Source: Clostridiales bacterium (GTDB taxonomy: Bacteria; Bacillota; Clostridia; Lachnospirales; CAG-274). From it: a DNA stretch of 19,367 nucleotides. A program made the position numbers and the translations under genes. The notes beneath the pieces were generated by a model, which did no database searches, had not been told where the DNA came from, and saw nothing but the letters and a program-made list of their open reading frames with translations. The stretch lies in assembly GCA_021203425.1 (NCBI GenBank), contig JAJQBF010000220.1, positions 1 through 19,367 of the forward strand, given 5' to 3'. Shown piece by piece: positions 1 through 7,305 of the stretch (position 1 is the stretch's first letter; every line of letters begins with the position of its first letter).

Positions 1-59
1 CTATACATAATTCTTTTGTTATTTGCTCTGTCTACTTGACAGGGGTGGGTTCATTAACA
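1..59. mobile_element. Probable terminal fragment of an insertion sequence (IS3-like)
   Basis: This stretch contains an interrupted palindrome at 28-42 (CTGTC, five bases, GACAG), then a G-rich run, and ends ...TTAACA at 59. Read on the minus strand it would begin TGTTAATGAACCC and continue into CTGTCAAGTAGACAG. From memory this resembles the ends of IS3-family elements in Clostridia, which begin TG and end CA. No transposase is inside the window, so the family call is inference. The TTGACA at 36-41 lies inside this end and has no matching -10 at a usable distance. Confidence 0.35.
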
Positions 60-99
60 CGTCCTTTTTAAATTATTATATAGCTTTTTCATTATATAA

Positions 100-130
100 G
101 GCTATATAGCCCATAGATTTAAAACTATGG
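100..130. promoter_or_regulatory. Two adjacent palindromes upstream of livJ, possible operator
   Basis: Positions 100-111 are a perfect 12-base palindrome (GGCTATATAGCC). It is overlapped by a 20-base near-palindrome at 111-130 with six-base arms CCATAG and CTATGG and an AT-rich centre with a single mismatch. They lie 90-120 bases before the livJ start, where an operator or a 5' leader hairpin would be expected. There is no T-box or other riboswitch consensus here. Binding by an Lrp-type regulator is only a hypothesis. Confidence 0.35.
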
Positions 131-147
131 GAAGCGGAATTGTTTGT

Positions 148-177
148 TTGGGGGTTCTTTCCCATTCAATATATATT
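148..177 (+). promoter_or_regulatory. Weak candidate promoter for livJ
   Basis: TTGGGG at 148-153 is followed after 18 bases by TATATT at 172-177. The -10 matches the consensus at five of six positions, but the -35 is poor. Initiation would fall near 184 and give a leader of about 35 bases before the livJ ribosome site. The region is very AT-rich, so other -10 candidates exist. Confidence 0.3.
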
Positions 178-219
178 TTTATATCTTTATATCTTAAATT
201 TAATTAAGGAGGAATTATC

Positions 220-1437
220 ATGAAAAAAGCACTTGCTTTAACACTCAGTTTAGTTATGGCAGCAAGCCTCTCACTTGCAGGCTGCGGTTCATCAACTGAC
301 ACAGCAACAGACGACACAGCTGCAGAGGCAGAAGGAGAGGAAACATCTTCATCTGACTCAGGCGACGTTATTAAAATCGGTGTTCTCGAGCCTATTACAG
401 GTTCATATGCAGCCGGCGGTGCAATCGAAATCGAAGGTATCGAGATTGCAAACAGCGAAAGACCTACAGTTACTGTTGACGGAACAGAATACACAATCGA
501 GCTTGTTCAGGCCGACAACAAGTCAGATAAGGTTGAGGCAGTCACAGCCGCTCAGAGACTTATCGAAAACGACAACGTAACAGCTATTATAGGTTCTTAT
601 TCTTCAGTTCCTTCAGTAGGCGCCAGCGAAGCCGTTAAGGCAGGCGAAACTCCTACAGTAGGTGTTTCCTGTACAAATCCCCTTGTTACAGAAGGCAACG
701 ACTGGTATTTCAGAGTTTGTTTCATCGACCCCTATCAGGGTACTGTAATGGCTTACTATGCTTATGAAGAATTAGGCGCAACAAAGGTAGGCGTTGCTTA
801 TGACGTTGCCTCTGACTATTCAACAGGTCTTGCTCAGTACTTCATGGAAGAATTCAAGAATCTTACAGGCGATGAAGACTCTATAGTAGAAGCTACATAT
901 CAGACAGGCGACCAGGACTTCTCCGCTCAGATTACAAACCTTGCAGCAGCAGAACCTGACTGTTTCTTCGTACCCGGCAACTACACAGAGTGTGCTCTTT
1001 TAATCAAACAGGCTCGTCAGCAGGGTGTTGAACTTCCTATGTTAGGCGGCGACACATTTGAAATCAATGACTTCCTCGAAGTAGGCGGCGACGAAGTTGA
1101 CGGAACAGTATTCTCAACATTCTTCGATTCAAACGCAGAACTTTCATCTAAGACAGGCGAATTCGTTGCTAACTACAGAGAGGCAAACGGAACAGAACCT
1201 GCAGGTGTAACAGCTCTTGCTTATGACGCTTATATGCTTATCTGCGATGCACTTGAAAGCTGCGGTTCAACAGACAGAGCAGCCTTAAGAGACGCTATTG
1301 CAGCTATACAGTATGAGGGTGTTACAGGTCTTACAGCCTTTGACGAAAACGGCGACCCCTCTAAGCCCGCTGTTATTAAGGTAGCTAACACAGCTAACCA
1401 GACATTCGACTATGTAACAACAATTTCAGTAGAGTAA
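220..1437 (+). CDS. livJ: Branched-chain amino-acid ABC transporter substrate-binding lipoprotein
   Basis: This 405-residue protein is the extracellular binding component of a LIV-type importer and should bind leucine, isoleucine, valine or related amino acids. Residues 1-21 form a lipoprotein signal peptide (charged MKK, hydrophobic core, lipobox LAGC), and Cys22 is the predicted lipidated residue anchoring it to the membrane. A short Thr/Glu/Ser-rich tether follows. From about residue 50 the two-lobed periplasmic-binding fold of the Leu/Ile/Val family begins (IKIGVLEPITG...). The start is fixed by AAGGAGG about 8 bases upstream. The gene ends in tandem TAA codons. It precedes the permease and ATPase genes but is cut off from them by about 500 bp of structured sequence. 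Codon use is strongly skewed to ACA, GCA and GAC, unlike livHMGF, which fits the high expression usual for binding proteins. The exact ligand cannot be read from the sequence. Confidence 0.93.
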   Translation: MKKALALTLSLVMAASLSLAGCGSSTDTATDDTAAEAEGEETSSSDSGDVIKIGVLEPITGSYAAGGAIEIEGIEIANSERPTVTVDGTEYTIELVQADNKSDKVEAVTAAQRLIENDNVTAIIGSYSSVPSVGASEAVKAGETPTVGVSCTNPLVTEGNDWYFRVCFIDPYQGTVMAYYAYEELGATKVGVAYDVASDYSTGLAQYFMEEFKNLTGDEDSIVEATYQTGDQDFSAQITNLAAAEPDCFFVPGNYTECALLIKQARQQGVELPMLGGDTFEINDFLEVGGDEVDGTVFSTFFDSNAELSSKTGEFVANYREANGTEPAGVTALAYDAYMLICDALESCGSTDRAALRDAIAAIQYEGVTGLTAFDENGDPSKPAVIKVANTANQTFDYVTTISVE

Positions 1438-1447
1438 TAACGAAATA

Positions 1448-1495
1448 GCCCAATCGGGCGAGGGAAGAACCTCTCCGCCGCACTGAAAGTGCGGC
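1448..1495 (+). repeat. Small hairpins just after livJ
   Basis: Two hairpins follow the livJ stop. The first is a four-base stem GCCC/GGGC at 1448-1459. The second is a perfect seven-base GC-rich stem, GCCGCAC at 1477-1483 with GTGCGGC at 1489-1495, and a TGAAA loop. The second is flanked by CCTCTCC and CACCTCCCC, a pattern I recall from short intergenic repeats of gut Firmicutes. No U-run follows, so it is not a standard terminator, but it could protect the livJ 3' end or reduce readthrough. Confidence 0.55.
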
Positions 1496-1496
1496 A

Positions 1497-1826
1497 CCTC
1501 CCCGCGTCGCTTATTCCTTCGTTCGTTTACTTCTTCACTTCGCTCAGAAGCAAGACACTTCGCATTTTTTCCTTCTGTAAAAATCAATGCTGTTGGAAAA
1601 AATGCGAAGCTCGGAAACACTCCTTACTCGCCGAAAACCACTTCAAATTTTTCCTATCAAACAAAATTCAATGGAAAGGAAAAATTCGAAGCTTTCGGCG
1701 AAGAGGAGAATGGCTCGTATTTGTTTTTTCAATAAAATTAAAAGAAAAAACAAATACGAGCTGAATAAGTCTTGGTTTCGACGAAGGAGAAAACAAACGA
1801 ATGAAGGCAACGACGACGAGGGAGGC
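1497..1826. repeat. Foldback element: long imperfect terminal inverted repeat enclosing three stem-loops
   Basis: The 499-base gap between livJ and livH is dominated by this structure. The outer arms, roughly 1497-1560 and 1765-1825, are imperfect inverted repeats. CCTCC at 1497-1501 pairs with GGAGG at 1821-1825, 13 bases at 1516-1528 pair with 1795-1807 apart from one wobble, and CAAGAC at 1551-1556 pairs with GTCTTG at 1769-1774. Inside lie three further stems: 1558-1572 with 1595-1609 (15 bp perfect), 1628-1654 with 1678-1701 (two helical blocks with one mismatch and an asymmetric bulge), and 1713-1730 with 1744-1761 (18 bp perfect, 13-base loop). The open frames crossing it encode low-complexity Lys/Arg/Phe-rich peptides without ribosome sites and are judged non-coding. 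It could be a MITE-like transposable repeat or a large structured RNA; no transposase is present. Confidence 0.75.
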
Positions 1827-1936
1827 TTGGGGGTATTCCTCCATTTTCAGATAATGATTTTTTCAGACGGTATGGCTTTAAAGTCTCGGAAGACTGTGTG
1901 AAATTATCGTTATCCTTTTATGAAAGGATTGATTAT

Positions 1937-2848
1937 ATGATAGTTATGCCAACAATGGCTGTATTTTTACAGCAGTTTTGCAACGCTTTGCTTTTGGGCA
2001 GTCTTTTTGCCCTTGTTTCGGTAGGCTATACTATGGTTTACGGTATATTAAGGCTTATAAACTTTGCCCATTGTGATATTTTTATGATGGCAATGTACAT
2101 AGCTTACAACTTAATTGCCGTTGCTCTTTTGCCTTGGTATGTGGCCTTTATTATAGTAATTTTGGCAACAGCCCTTTTGGGAATCGTTGTTGAAAAGGTG
2201 GCTTATGCTCCCTTAAGAAAGCAGAATGCACCTAAGATATCAATGCTTATTTCGGCTATAGGCGTTTCTTATTTCCTCGAAAACCTTGCTACTGTTGTTT
2301 TTACGGGAAGACCCAAAACCTTCCCTCAGATTGACTTGTTTGTTGCCGGCCTTACAATCGGTCCCGTTAAAACATTAAGACTTTGTATAATTGTTCCCGT
2401 TGTTACGGCGGCAATTATGGTTCTTCTGCTCCTCCTTATTAACCATACAAAAAGCGGTATGGCTATGAGGGCTATTTCAAAAGATCTTGACACATCAAAG
2501 CTTATGGGTATAAACGTAAACAAGACTATATCCTTTACCTTCGGCGTAGGCTCCGCTATAGCAGCCGTAGGTGCTATTCTCTGGGGACTTAAATATAACC
2601 AGATTACCCCCACACTTGGTATTATGCCCGGTTTTAAGTGCTTTATTGCCGCTGTTATAGGCGGAATAGGCAACGTAAAGGGCGCCGTAATCGGCGGACT
2701 TCTTTTGGGCTTTATAGAGGTTATGGCGGTTACGTTTATTCCCTCTCTTACAGGTTATAAAGATGTTTTTTCATTTATTCTTCTTATAATTGTTCTTCTT
2801 TACAAGCCTAACGGTATTCTCGGTGAAAAAATTGCCGAGAAGGTTTAA
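1937..2848 (+). CDS. livH: Branched-chain amino-acid ABC transporter permease LivH
   Basis: This 303-residue polytopic membrane protein is one of the two pore subunits of the LIV importer. It shows the family N-terminus (ALLLGSLFALVSVGYTMVYG), the loop INFAH.D.FM, and a cytoplasmic coupling stretch near SGMAMRAISKD...LMGINVNKTIS that contacts the ATPases. The C-terminus ends in the usual LYKPNGILGEK. The start was placed at 1937 because AAAGGA at 1923-1928 lies 8 bases before it. An in-frame GTG at 1898 would add 13 atypical residues and has no ribosome site. The usual INFAHG is INFAHC here, a small departure. livM follows after 12 bases. Membership of the permease family is certain; the substrate is inferred from the operon. 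Confidence 0.93.
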   Translation: MIVMPTMAVFLQQFCNALLLGSLFALVSVGYTMVYGILRLINFAHCDIFMMAMYIAYNLIAVALLPWYVAFIIVILATALLGIVVEKVAYAPLRKQNAPKISMLISAIGVSYFLENLATVVFTGRPKTFPQIDLFVAGLTIGPVKTLRLCIIVPVVTAAIMVLLLLLINHTKSGMAMRAISKDLDTSKLMGINVNKTISFTFGVGSAIAAVGAILWGLKYNQITPTLGIMPGFKCFIAAVIGGIGNVKGAVIGGLLLGFIEVMAVTFIPSLTGYKDVFSFILLIIVLLYKPNGILGEKIAEKV

Positions 2849-2860
2849 GGAGGGATATAT

Positions 2861-3928
2861 ATGAAAAAATCTAAGCTAAACAATATTTTGTCGGTTATTT
2901 CCCTTGTTGTTCTTGTTTTGGTAATTGTGGGTATTGAGCAGTTTAATCTTTTCGGGCTTAACTCCTATGTTATAGGTGTTATAAAGCTCTGCTGTATATA
3001 TGCCATATGTGCCCTTTCAATGAACATAGTAAACGGTCTTACGGGTATGTTTTCACTGGGTCAGCCCGGCTTTATGGCTTTGGGGGCTTATACAACAGGT
3101 CTTCTTACCGTTTCCGCACAGGACAAGATTGAAATATACAAAATCAAGCCTATAGTGGGCTGGCTTGCAAACTTAAATGCACCTTTTTTCATTGCTTTAA
3201 TAGCAGGGGGCGTTGTTGCCGGCTTTGCCGCTTTTCTTATAGGTTTCCCCGTTCTTCGTCTTAAAGGCGACTATTTGGCTATAGCCTCTTTGGGATTTTC
3301 GGAAATTATACGTATTTTCATTCAGAACGGACAAAGCGTTACAAACGGAACAACAGGTCTTATAAGAATACCCGGTCACGTTAATCTTTATGTTGCCTTC
3401 GGAATATTGGCTCTTGTGGTTATATTTATGGTTCTTCTTATAAATTCCTCTTACGGCAGAGCCTTTAAGGCTATAAGGGAGGACGAAATTGCCGCTGAGG
3501 CTATGGGTGTAAACCTGTTTAAACATAAAATGTATTCATTTATAATGTCGGGCTTTATCGCCGGAATCGGCGGAGGTCTTCTTGCCTCTCACTTAGGTGC
3601 AATAAGCCCCGATGTATTCAAGTTTACACTTGCCTATGAAATTCTTCTTATGGTAGTTTTAGGCGGTCAGGGTTCTATTTCAGGCTCTATAGTGGGCGCC
3701 TTTATAGTACGTGCCGCTTTAGAGTGGCTCAGAATAGTAGACAACCCCATAAAACTGGGACCTATAAATTACCCCGGTATTTCCGGTATGAGAATGGTTG
3801 TTTTCTCTGTGGTTCTTATGTTCATAATTCTTTTCTGGTCCAGAGGTATTTTCGGCAGCGAGGAATTCTCTTTTGACAGAATTTTCAGATTCTTTAAAAA
3901 CAAAAAATCTGCAAAGGAGGCGGAGTAA
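2861..3928 (+). CDS. livM: Branched-chain amino-acid ABC transporter permease LivM
   Basis: This 355-residue protein is the second transmembrane subunit, pairing with LivH. Hydrophobic segments fill most of its length. The family signature is clear: SMNIVNGLTGMFSLGQPGFMALGAYT near residues 50-80, then the coupling loop SSYGRAFKAIREDEIAAEAMGVN, and MVVLGGQGSISGSIVGAF near residue 270. The C-terminal tail is Lys/Glu-rich and cytoplasmic. An AGGAGG ribosome site lies about 9 bases before the ATG. Its stop codon touches the livG start (TAAATG), and the livG ribosome site is inside the end of livM, which points to translational coupling. Length and architecture are normal for LivM. Confidence 0.93.
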   Translation: MKKSKLNNILSVISLVVLVLVIVGIEQFNLFGLNSYVIGVIKLCCIYAICALSMNIVNGLTGMFSLGQPGFMALGAYTTGLLTVSAQDKIEIYKIKPIVGWLANLNAPFFIALIAGGVVAGFAAFLIGFPVLRLKGDYLAIASLGFSEIIRIFIQNGQSVTNGTTGLIRIPGHVNLYVAFGILALVVIFMVLLINSSYGRAFKAIREDEIAAEAMGVNLFKHKMYSFIMSGFIAGIGGGLLASHLGAISPDVFKFTLAYEILLMVVLGGQGSISGSIVGAFIVRAALEWLRIVDNPIKLGPINYPGISGMRMVVFSVVLMFIILFWSRGIFGSEEFSFDRIFRFFKNKKSAKEAE

Positions 3929-4711
3929 ATGGCTGATGTGACAAATGTGTTTAAAACAGAAAACCTTACAATCCGTTTCGGCGGCTTAACGGCTGTTGAA
4001 AATCTCAATGTAGACGTAAACAAAGGCGAAATCGTGGCTATAATAGGACCTAACGGCGCCGGAAAAACAACGGCTTTTAATATGATAACTGGTGTTTATA
4101 ACCCCACTGAGGGAGATGTAATATTTAACGGAAACAAAATAAACGGAAAACGTCCCGACCAAATCGCTTATTTGGGTATAGCCAGAACATTCCAGAATAT
4201 AAGACTTTTCAGAGAGCTTACCGTTTTGGAAAATGTTCTTATTGCCAATCATTTGAGAGTAAAATCCAATGTAATTTCTTCTATTATAAGAATGCCCGGG
4301 GCGAGGCGTGAAGAAAAAGAAATGCTTAAAAATTCTCTTGAGCTTTTGAAAATTGTAGGTCTTTATGAATTAAAGGACGAAAAAGCTCAGAATCTGCCCT
4401 ACGGCTTACAGAGAAGGCTTGAAATAGCCAGAGCCTTGGCCACAAAGCCCACCCTCCTGCTTTTAGACGAGCCTGCCGCAGGTATGAACCCGAAAGAAAC
4501 GGAAGAGCTTTCGGAATTCATAACCCAGATAAGAAAGCAGTTTGATATTTCGATTTTGCTTATAGAGCATCATATGCAGCTTGTTATGGATATTTCAGAC
4601 AGAATATATGTTCTTGAATACGGCAGAACGATAGCAAAGGGTGTGCCCGAGGTTGTCCAGTCCGATCCTAAGGTTATTAAGGCATATCTCGGAGAGGAGG
4701 ACGATGACTGA
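3929..4711 (+). CDS. livG: Branched-chain amino-acid ABC transporter ATP-binding protein LivG
   Basis: This 260-residue cytoplasmic ATPase is the larger of the two nucleotide-binding subunits. The Walker A motif GPNGAGKTT is at residues 40-48. The signature helix has the LivG form LPYGLQRRLEIARAL instead of LSGGQ. Walker B is LLLLDEPAAGMNP, followed by the switch histidine in LLIEHHM. The C-terminal YLGEEDDD fits the LivG tail. It starts directly at the livM stop codon and ends in TGATG, sharing one base with livF, so the two ATPases are translationally coupled for a one-to-one heterodimer. No unusual features were seen. Confidence 0.94.
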   Translation: MADVTNVFKTENLTIRFGGLTAVENLNVDVNKGEIVAIIGPNGAGKTTAFNMITGVYNPTEGDVIFNGNKINGKRPDQIAYLGIARTFQNIRLFRELTVLENVLIANHLRVKSNVISSIIRMPGARREEKEMLKNSLELLKIVGLYELKDEKAQNLPYGLQRRLEIARALATKPTLLLLDEPAAGMNPKETEELSEFITQIRKQFDISILLIEHHMQLVMDISDRIYVLEYGRTIAKGVPEVVQSDPKVIKAYLGEEDDD

Positions 4712-5424
4712 TGTTAGAAATAAAAAATTTATATGTAAATTACGGCGGAATTAAGGCGCTTAAGGGCATTAATATGGAAATTCCCGACGGAAAAATAATT
4801 ACCCTTGTAGGGGCAAACGGCGCCGGAAAAAGCACTACCCTTAAATCTATAATGCACCTTGTAAACCCGGCATCGGGAGAAGTTATATATAATGGTGAAA
4901 ACATAACAAAGCTTTCCACACAGGCTATAACCCAAAAGGGCATAGTTCTAGTTCCCGAGGGCAGACACGTCTTTGCGGAGCTGACTGTAAGAGAAAACCT
5001 TAAAATAGGAGCATACCTTCGAAATGACAAGGAAGGCATAAAAAAAGACATAAATATGTGTCAGGAGCTTTTCCCTATTTTAAAGGAAAGAAAAAATCAG
5101 CTTGCCGGAACTCTTTCTGGCGGCGAGCAGCAGATGCTTGCTTTTGCCAGAGCCTTAATGACAAGACCCAAGGTTCTTATGATGGACGAGCCGTCATTGG
5201 GACTTGCGCCTCTTGTAATTAAGGATATTTTCAACAAGGTTCAGGAAATAAATAAGGAACAGAAAATTACAATATTATTAATTGAGCAGAATGCAAACGC
5301 CGCCCTCAAAATAGCCGATTACGGTTATGTAATGGAAGTAGGCACAATAGGTCTTGAGGGAACCGGAACGGAGCTTCTTGCAAATCAAAGAGTTAAAGAC
5401 CTCTACCTCGGTAAGAGTTCTTAA
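4711..5424 (+). CDS. livF: Branched-chain amino-acid ABC transporter ATP-binding protein LivF
   Basis: This 237-residue protein is the second ATPase of the importer. Walker A GANGAGKST lies at residues 34-42, the Q-loop region contains LVPEGRHVFAELTVREN (typical of LivF), the ABC signature is LSGGEQQML, and Walker B is VLMMDEPSLGLAP followed by LLIEQN. The C-terminus DLYLGKSS is standard. It overlaps livG by one base and is the last gene of the unit; a strong hairpin terminator begins a few bases after its stop. Together with livJ, livH, livM and livG it makes a complete five-component transporter. Confidence 0.94.
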   Translation: MLEIKNLYVNYGGIKALKGINMEIPDGKIITLVGANGAGKSTTLKSIMHLVNPASGEVIYNGENITKLSTQAITQKGIVLVPEGRHVFAELTVRENLKIGAYLRNDKEGIKKDINMCQELFPILKERKNQLAGTLSGGEQQMLAFARALMTRPKVLMMDEPSLGLAPLVIKDIFNKVQEINKEQKITILLIEQNANAALKIADYGYVMEVGTIGLEGTGTELLANQRVKDLYLGKSS

Positions 5425-5427
5425 TAT

Positions 5428-5465
5428 AAAAAAACACCTCTGTGCTTCCGGCAGGGGTGTTTTTG
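5428..5465 (+). terminator. Rho-independent terminator after livF
   Basis: A stem of about 12 bp (AAAACACCTCTG against CAGGGGTGTTTT, one wobble pair) with a nine-base loop is followed by a T-run. It is preceded by an A-run, so it could also work on the other strand. It closes the liv operon and separates it from the Lrp-type gene. Confidence 0.9.
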
Positions 5466-5583
5466 TAATAATTATTTTTTCGGCTTCGTTAAAGAAATGT
5501 CCGAAACCGTAAGCGTACATTTTTCTCTGATAAAATTTGATTTAACCGTTGTAAAATTGAAGGTTATGTGTTAAAATTTTAAA

Positions 5584-5608
5584 TATATAAGGTGTTCCGC
5601 CTTATAAT
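5584..5608 (+). promoter_or_regulatory. Inverted repeat and -10-like element before the Lrp-type gene, possible autoregulatory operator
   Basis: TATAAGG at 5586-5592 and CCTTATA at 5600-5606 form a perfect seven-base inverted repeat with a seven-base spacer. A TATAAT at 5603-5608 overlaps the right arm, but no good -35 stands 17 bases before it. The arrangement fits an operator covering a promoter, as expected for a self-regulating Lrp/AsnC gene. The nonamer TATATAAGG here (5584-5592) also occurs at 93-101 upstream of livJ. Function is inferred. Confidence 0.4.
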
Positions 5609-5644
5609 ATTATTTAATCACAAAAAGGATGGAGGTTTTGGCAA

Positions 5645-6130
5645 ATGGAAAAAGACATTTTGGATATTTTGGAGAAGGACAGCCGAGCGAAGGCGGCGGA
5701 TATAGCGGTTATGCTTGGAAAGCTGGAGGCGGAGGTCGCAGCCTGCATAGACAAGATGGAAAAGCAAGGCATCATTTGCGGCTACACTATCCTTACCGAT
5801 TGGGACAAAACCGAGAGGGAATTTGTAAGCGCAATGATTGAGGTTAAGGTTACTCCTCAGCGTGACTCCGGCTATGAGGAAATTGCAAAAAGAATATATA
5901 AATTTGACGAGGTAAAATCCATTTATCTTATGTCGGGTGATTACGATTTTATGGTGCTTATGGAAGGAAAGAATATTAAGGAAATTTCTCATTTTATTTC
6001 TTCAAAGCTCTCTACTCTCGATTCGGTAACAAGCACGGCAACTCACTTTGTGCTTAAAAAATATAAGGACTACGGCATAGTTATGGAAAAAGAACCTTTA
6101 ACTGACGAAAGGATGATAATTTCACCATGA
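5645..6130 (+). CDS. Lrp/AsnC-family transcriptional regulator
   Basis: This 161-residue protein has the two-part layout of the feast/famine regulators. The N-terminal winged helix-turn-helix covers about residues 1-50 (MEKDILDILEKDSRAKAADIAVMLG...). The C-terminal RAM/AsnC ligand-binding domain covers about residues 62-140, with the family's SGDYDFMVLMEGKN stretch. Such proteins form dimers or octamers and respond to amino acids. GGAGG lies 9 bases before the ATG. Its stop overlaps the following aminotransferase start (ATGA, four bases), so both are co-translated. Its position after the liv operon suggests that it senses branched-chain or other amino acids and may control liv, the aminotransferase and itself. 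The recognition helix diverges from canonical Lrp, so the effector is unknown. Confidence 0.9.
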   Translation: MEKDILDILEKDSRAKAADIAVMLGKLEAEVAACIDKMEKQGIICGYTILTDWDKTEREFVSAMIEVKVTPQRDSGYEEIAKRIYKFDEVKSIYLMSGDYDFMVLMEGKNIKEISHFISSKLSTLDSVTSTATHFVLKKYKDYGIVMEKEPLTDERMIISP

Positions 6131-7290
6131 CATATATTGCTGAACATATAGAAAAAATGCCTCGCTCGGGCATAAGAAAATTTTTTGACGTTGCAAACGA
6201 AATCGAAGGGGTTATTTCTCTGGGCGTAGGCGAACCGGATTTTGAAACCCCCTGGGCTATTAAGGAAAGAGGTATTTACACCCTTGAAAAAAAGAGAACG
6301 GTTTACACTTCAAATGCCGGTCTTTTAGAGCTTAGAGAGGAAATAAGCAAATATCTCAAAAAGAGAATAAACGCATCATATGACCCTAAAGGTGAGGTTT
6401 TGGTAACCGTCGGAGCAAGCGAGGGAATTGACGTTGCTCTTAGGGCTGTTATAAACCCGGGAGAAGAGGTTCTGGTTGTTGAGCCTTCTTATGTTTCCTA
6501 TAAACCCTGTATAACTATGGCAGGGGGAGTCCCCGTTGTAATCGAAACAAAGGCGAAAAACAATTTCAGGCTTACCCCCAAGGAACTTCTTGAAAAAATT
6601 ACACCTAAAACAAAGGCGCTTATTTTACCCTACCCAAACAACCCCACAGGGGCAATTATGGAAAAGTCTGATCTTGCCGCTATAGAAAAGGTTTTAAAAT
6701 ACAGAGATATTGTTGTTATAAGCGATGAAATCTATTCAGAGCTTACATATTCAGACGAGCCTCACGTTTCAATGGCTTCCTTCGAAAGCATGAGAGACAA
6801 AACAATTGTTCTCAACGGCTTTTCAAAGGCCTATGCTATGACGGGCTGGCGTCTCGGTTATGCTGCAGGGCCAAGAGAAATTATCGATGCTATGACAAAG
6901 GTTCATCAATATGTAATAATGTGCGCTTCTACGGTAAGCCAGTATGCCGGGGTTGAAGCCCTTAAAAGCTGTGATGAAAATGTGGCAAAAATGCGTAAGG
7001 AATACAACGCAAGACGACGTGTTATGAGAAAGGGCTTTCTCGATATGGGGCTTGACTGCTTTGAGGCTCTCGGTGCATTTTACCTTTTCCCCTGTATTAA
7101 ATCAACGGGGCTTTCAAGCGACGAGTTTGCTGAAAGACTTCTTTTTGAAGAAAAGGTTGCTGTTGTTCCCGGAACAGCCTTCGGAGAAAGCGGCGAAGGC
7201 TTTATACGCTGTTCCTACGCTTATTCAATAGGCGAAATAAAAACAGCTCTTAAGAGAATAGAAAACTTTATAAACAAACTGAAAGGTTAA
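6127..7290 (+). CDS. PLP-dependent class I/II aminotransferase (aspartate/aromatic-like)
   Basis: This 387-residue fold-type I aminotransferase transfers an amino group between an amino acid and a 2-oxo acid. Visible hallmarks are GVGEPDFETP near residue 33, NNPTG at 171-175, Asp200 in ISDEIYSELTY (pyridine nitrogen contact), the Schiff-base Lys234 within NGFSKAYAMTGWRLGY, and the C-terminal arginine of GFIRCSYAYS that binds the substrate carboxylate. Length is normal. It overlaps the Lrp-type regulator by four bases. Lrp-plus-aminotransferase pairs are common in Clostridia, often annotated only as aminotransferase. Nearness to the liv importer makes amino-acid interconversion likely, but whether the substrate is aspartate, aromatic or branched-chain cannot be decided from the sequence. 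Confidence 0.93.
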   Translation: MTYIAEHIEKMPRSGIRKFFDVANEIEGVISLGVGEPDFETPWAIKERGIYTLEKKRTVYTSNAGLLELREEISKYLKKRINASYDPKGEVLVTVGASEGIDVALRAVINPGEEVLVVEPSYVSYKPCITMAGGVPVVIETKAKNNFRLTPKELLEKITPKTKALILPYPNNPTGAIMEKSDLAAIEKVLKYRDIVVISDEIYSELTYSDEPHVSMASFESMRDKTIVLNGFSKAYAMTGWRLGYAAGPREIIDAMTKVHQYVIMCASTVSQYAGVEALKSCDENVAKMRKEYNARRRVMRKGFLDMGLDCFEALGAFYLFPCIKSTGLSSDEFAERLLFEEKVAVVPGTAFGESGEGFIRCSYAYSIGEIKTALKRIENFINKLKG

Positions 7291-7305
7291 AAAGGGAGTG
7301 AGAAT

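Noticed and set aside
56..64. ACACGTC occurs near both window ends (about 57-63 and 19361-19367)
   Set aside because: A seven-base match is easily due to chance, and the flanking sequences are unrelated, so it is not evidence for a target duplication or circular junction.
1489..1901. Overlapping open frames of 91 and 104 codons in the livJ-livH gap
   Set aside because: They run through the arms of the foldback element, have no ribosome site, give low-complexity Lys/Arg/Phe-rich peptides, and open frames are also present on the other strand of the same arms.
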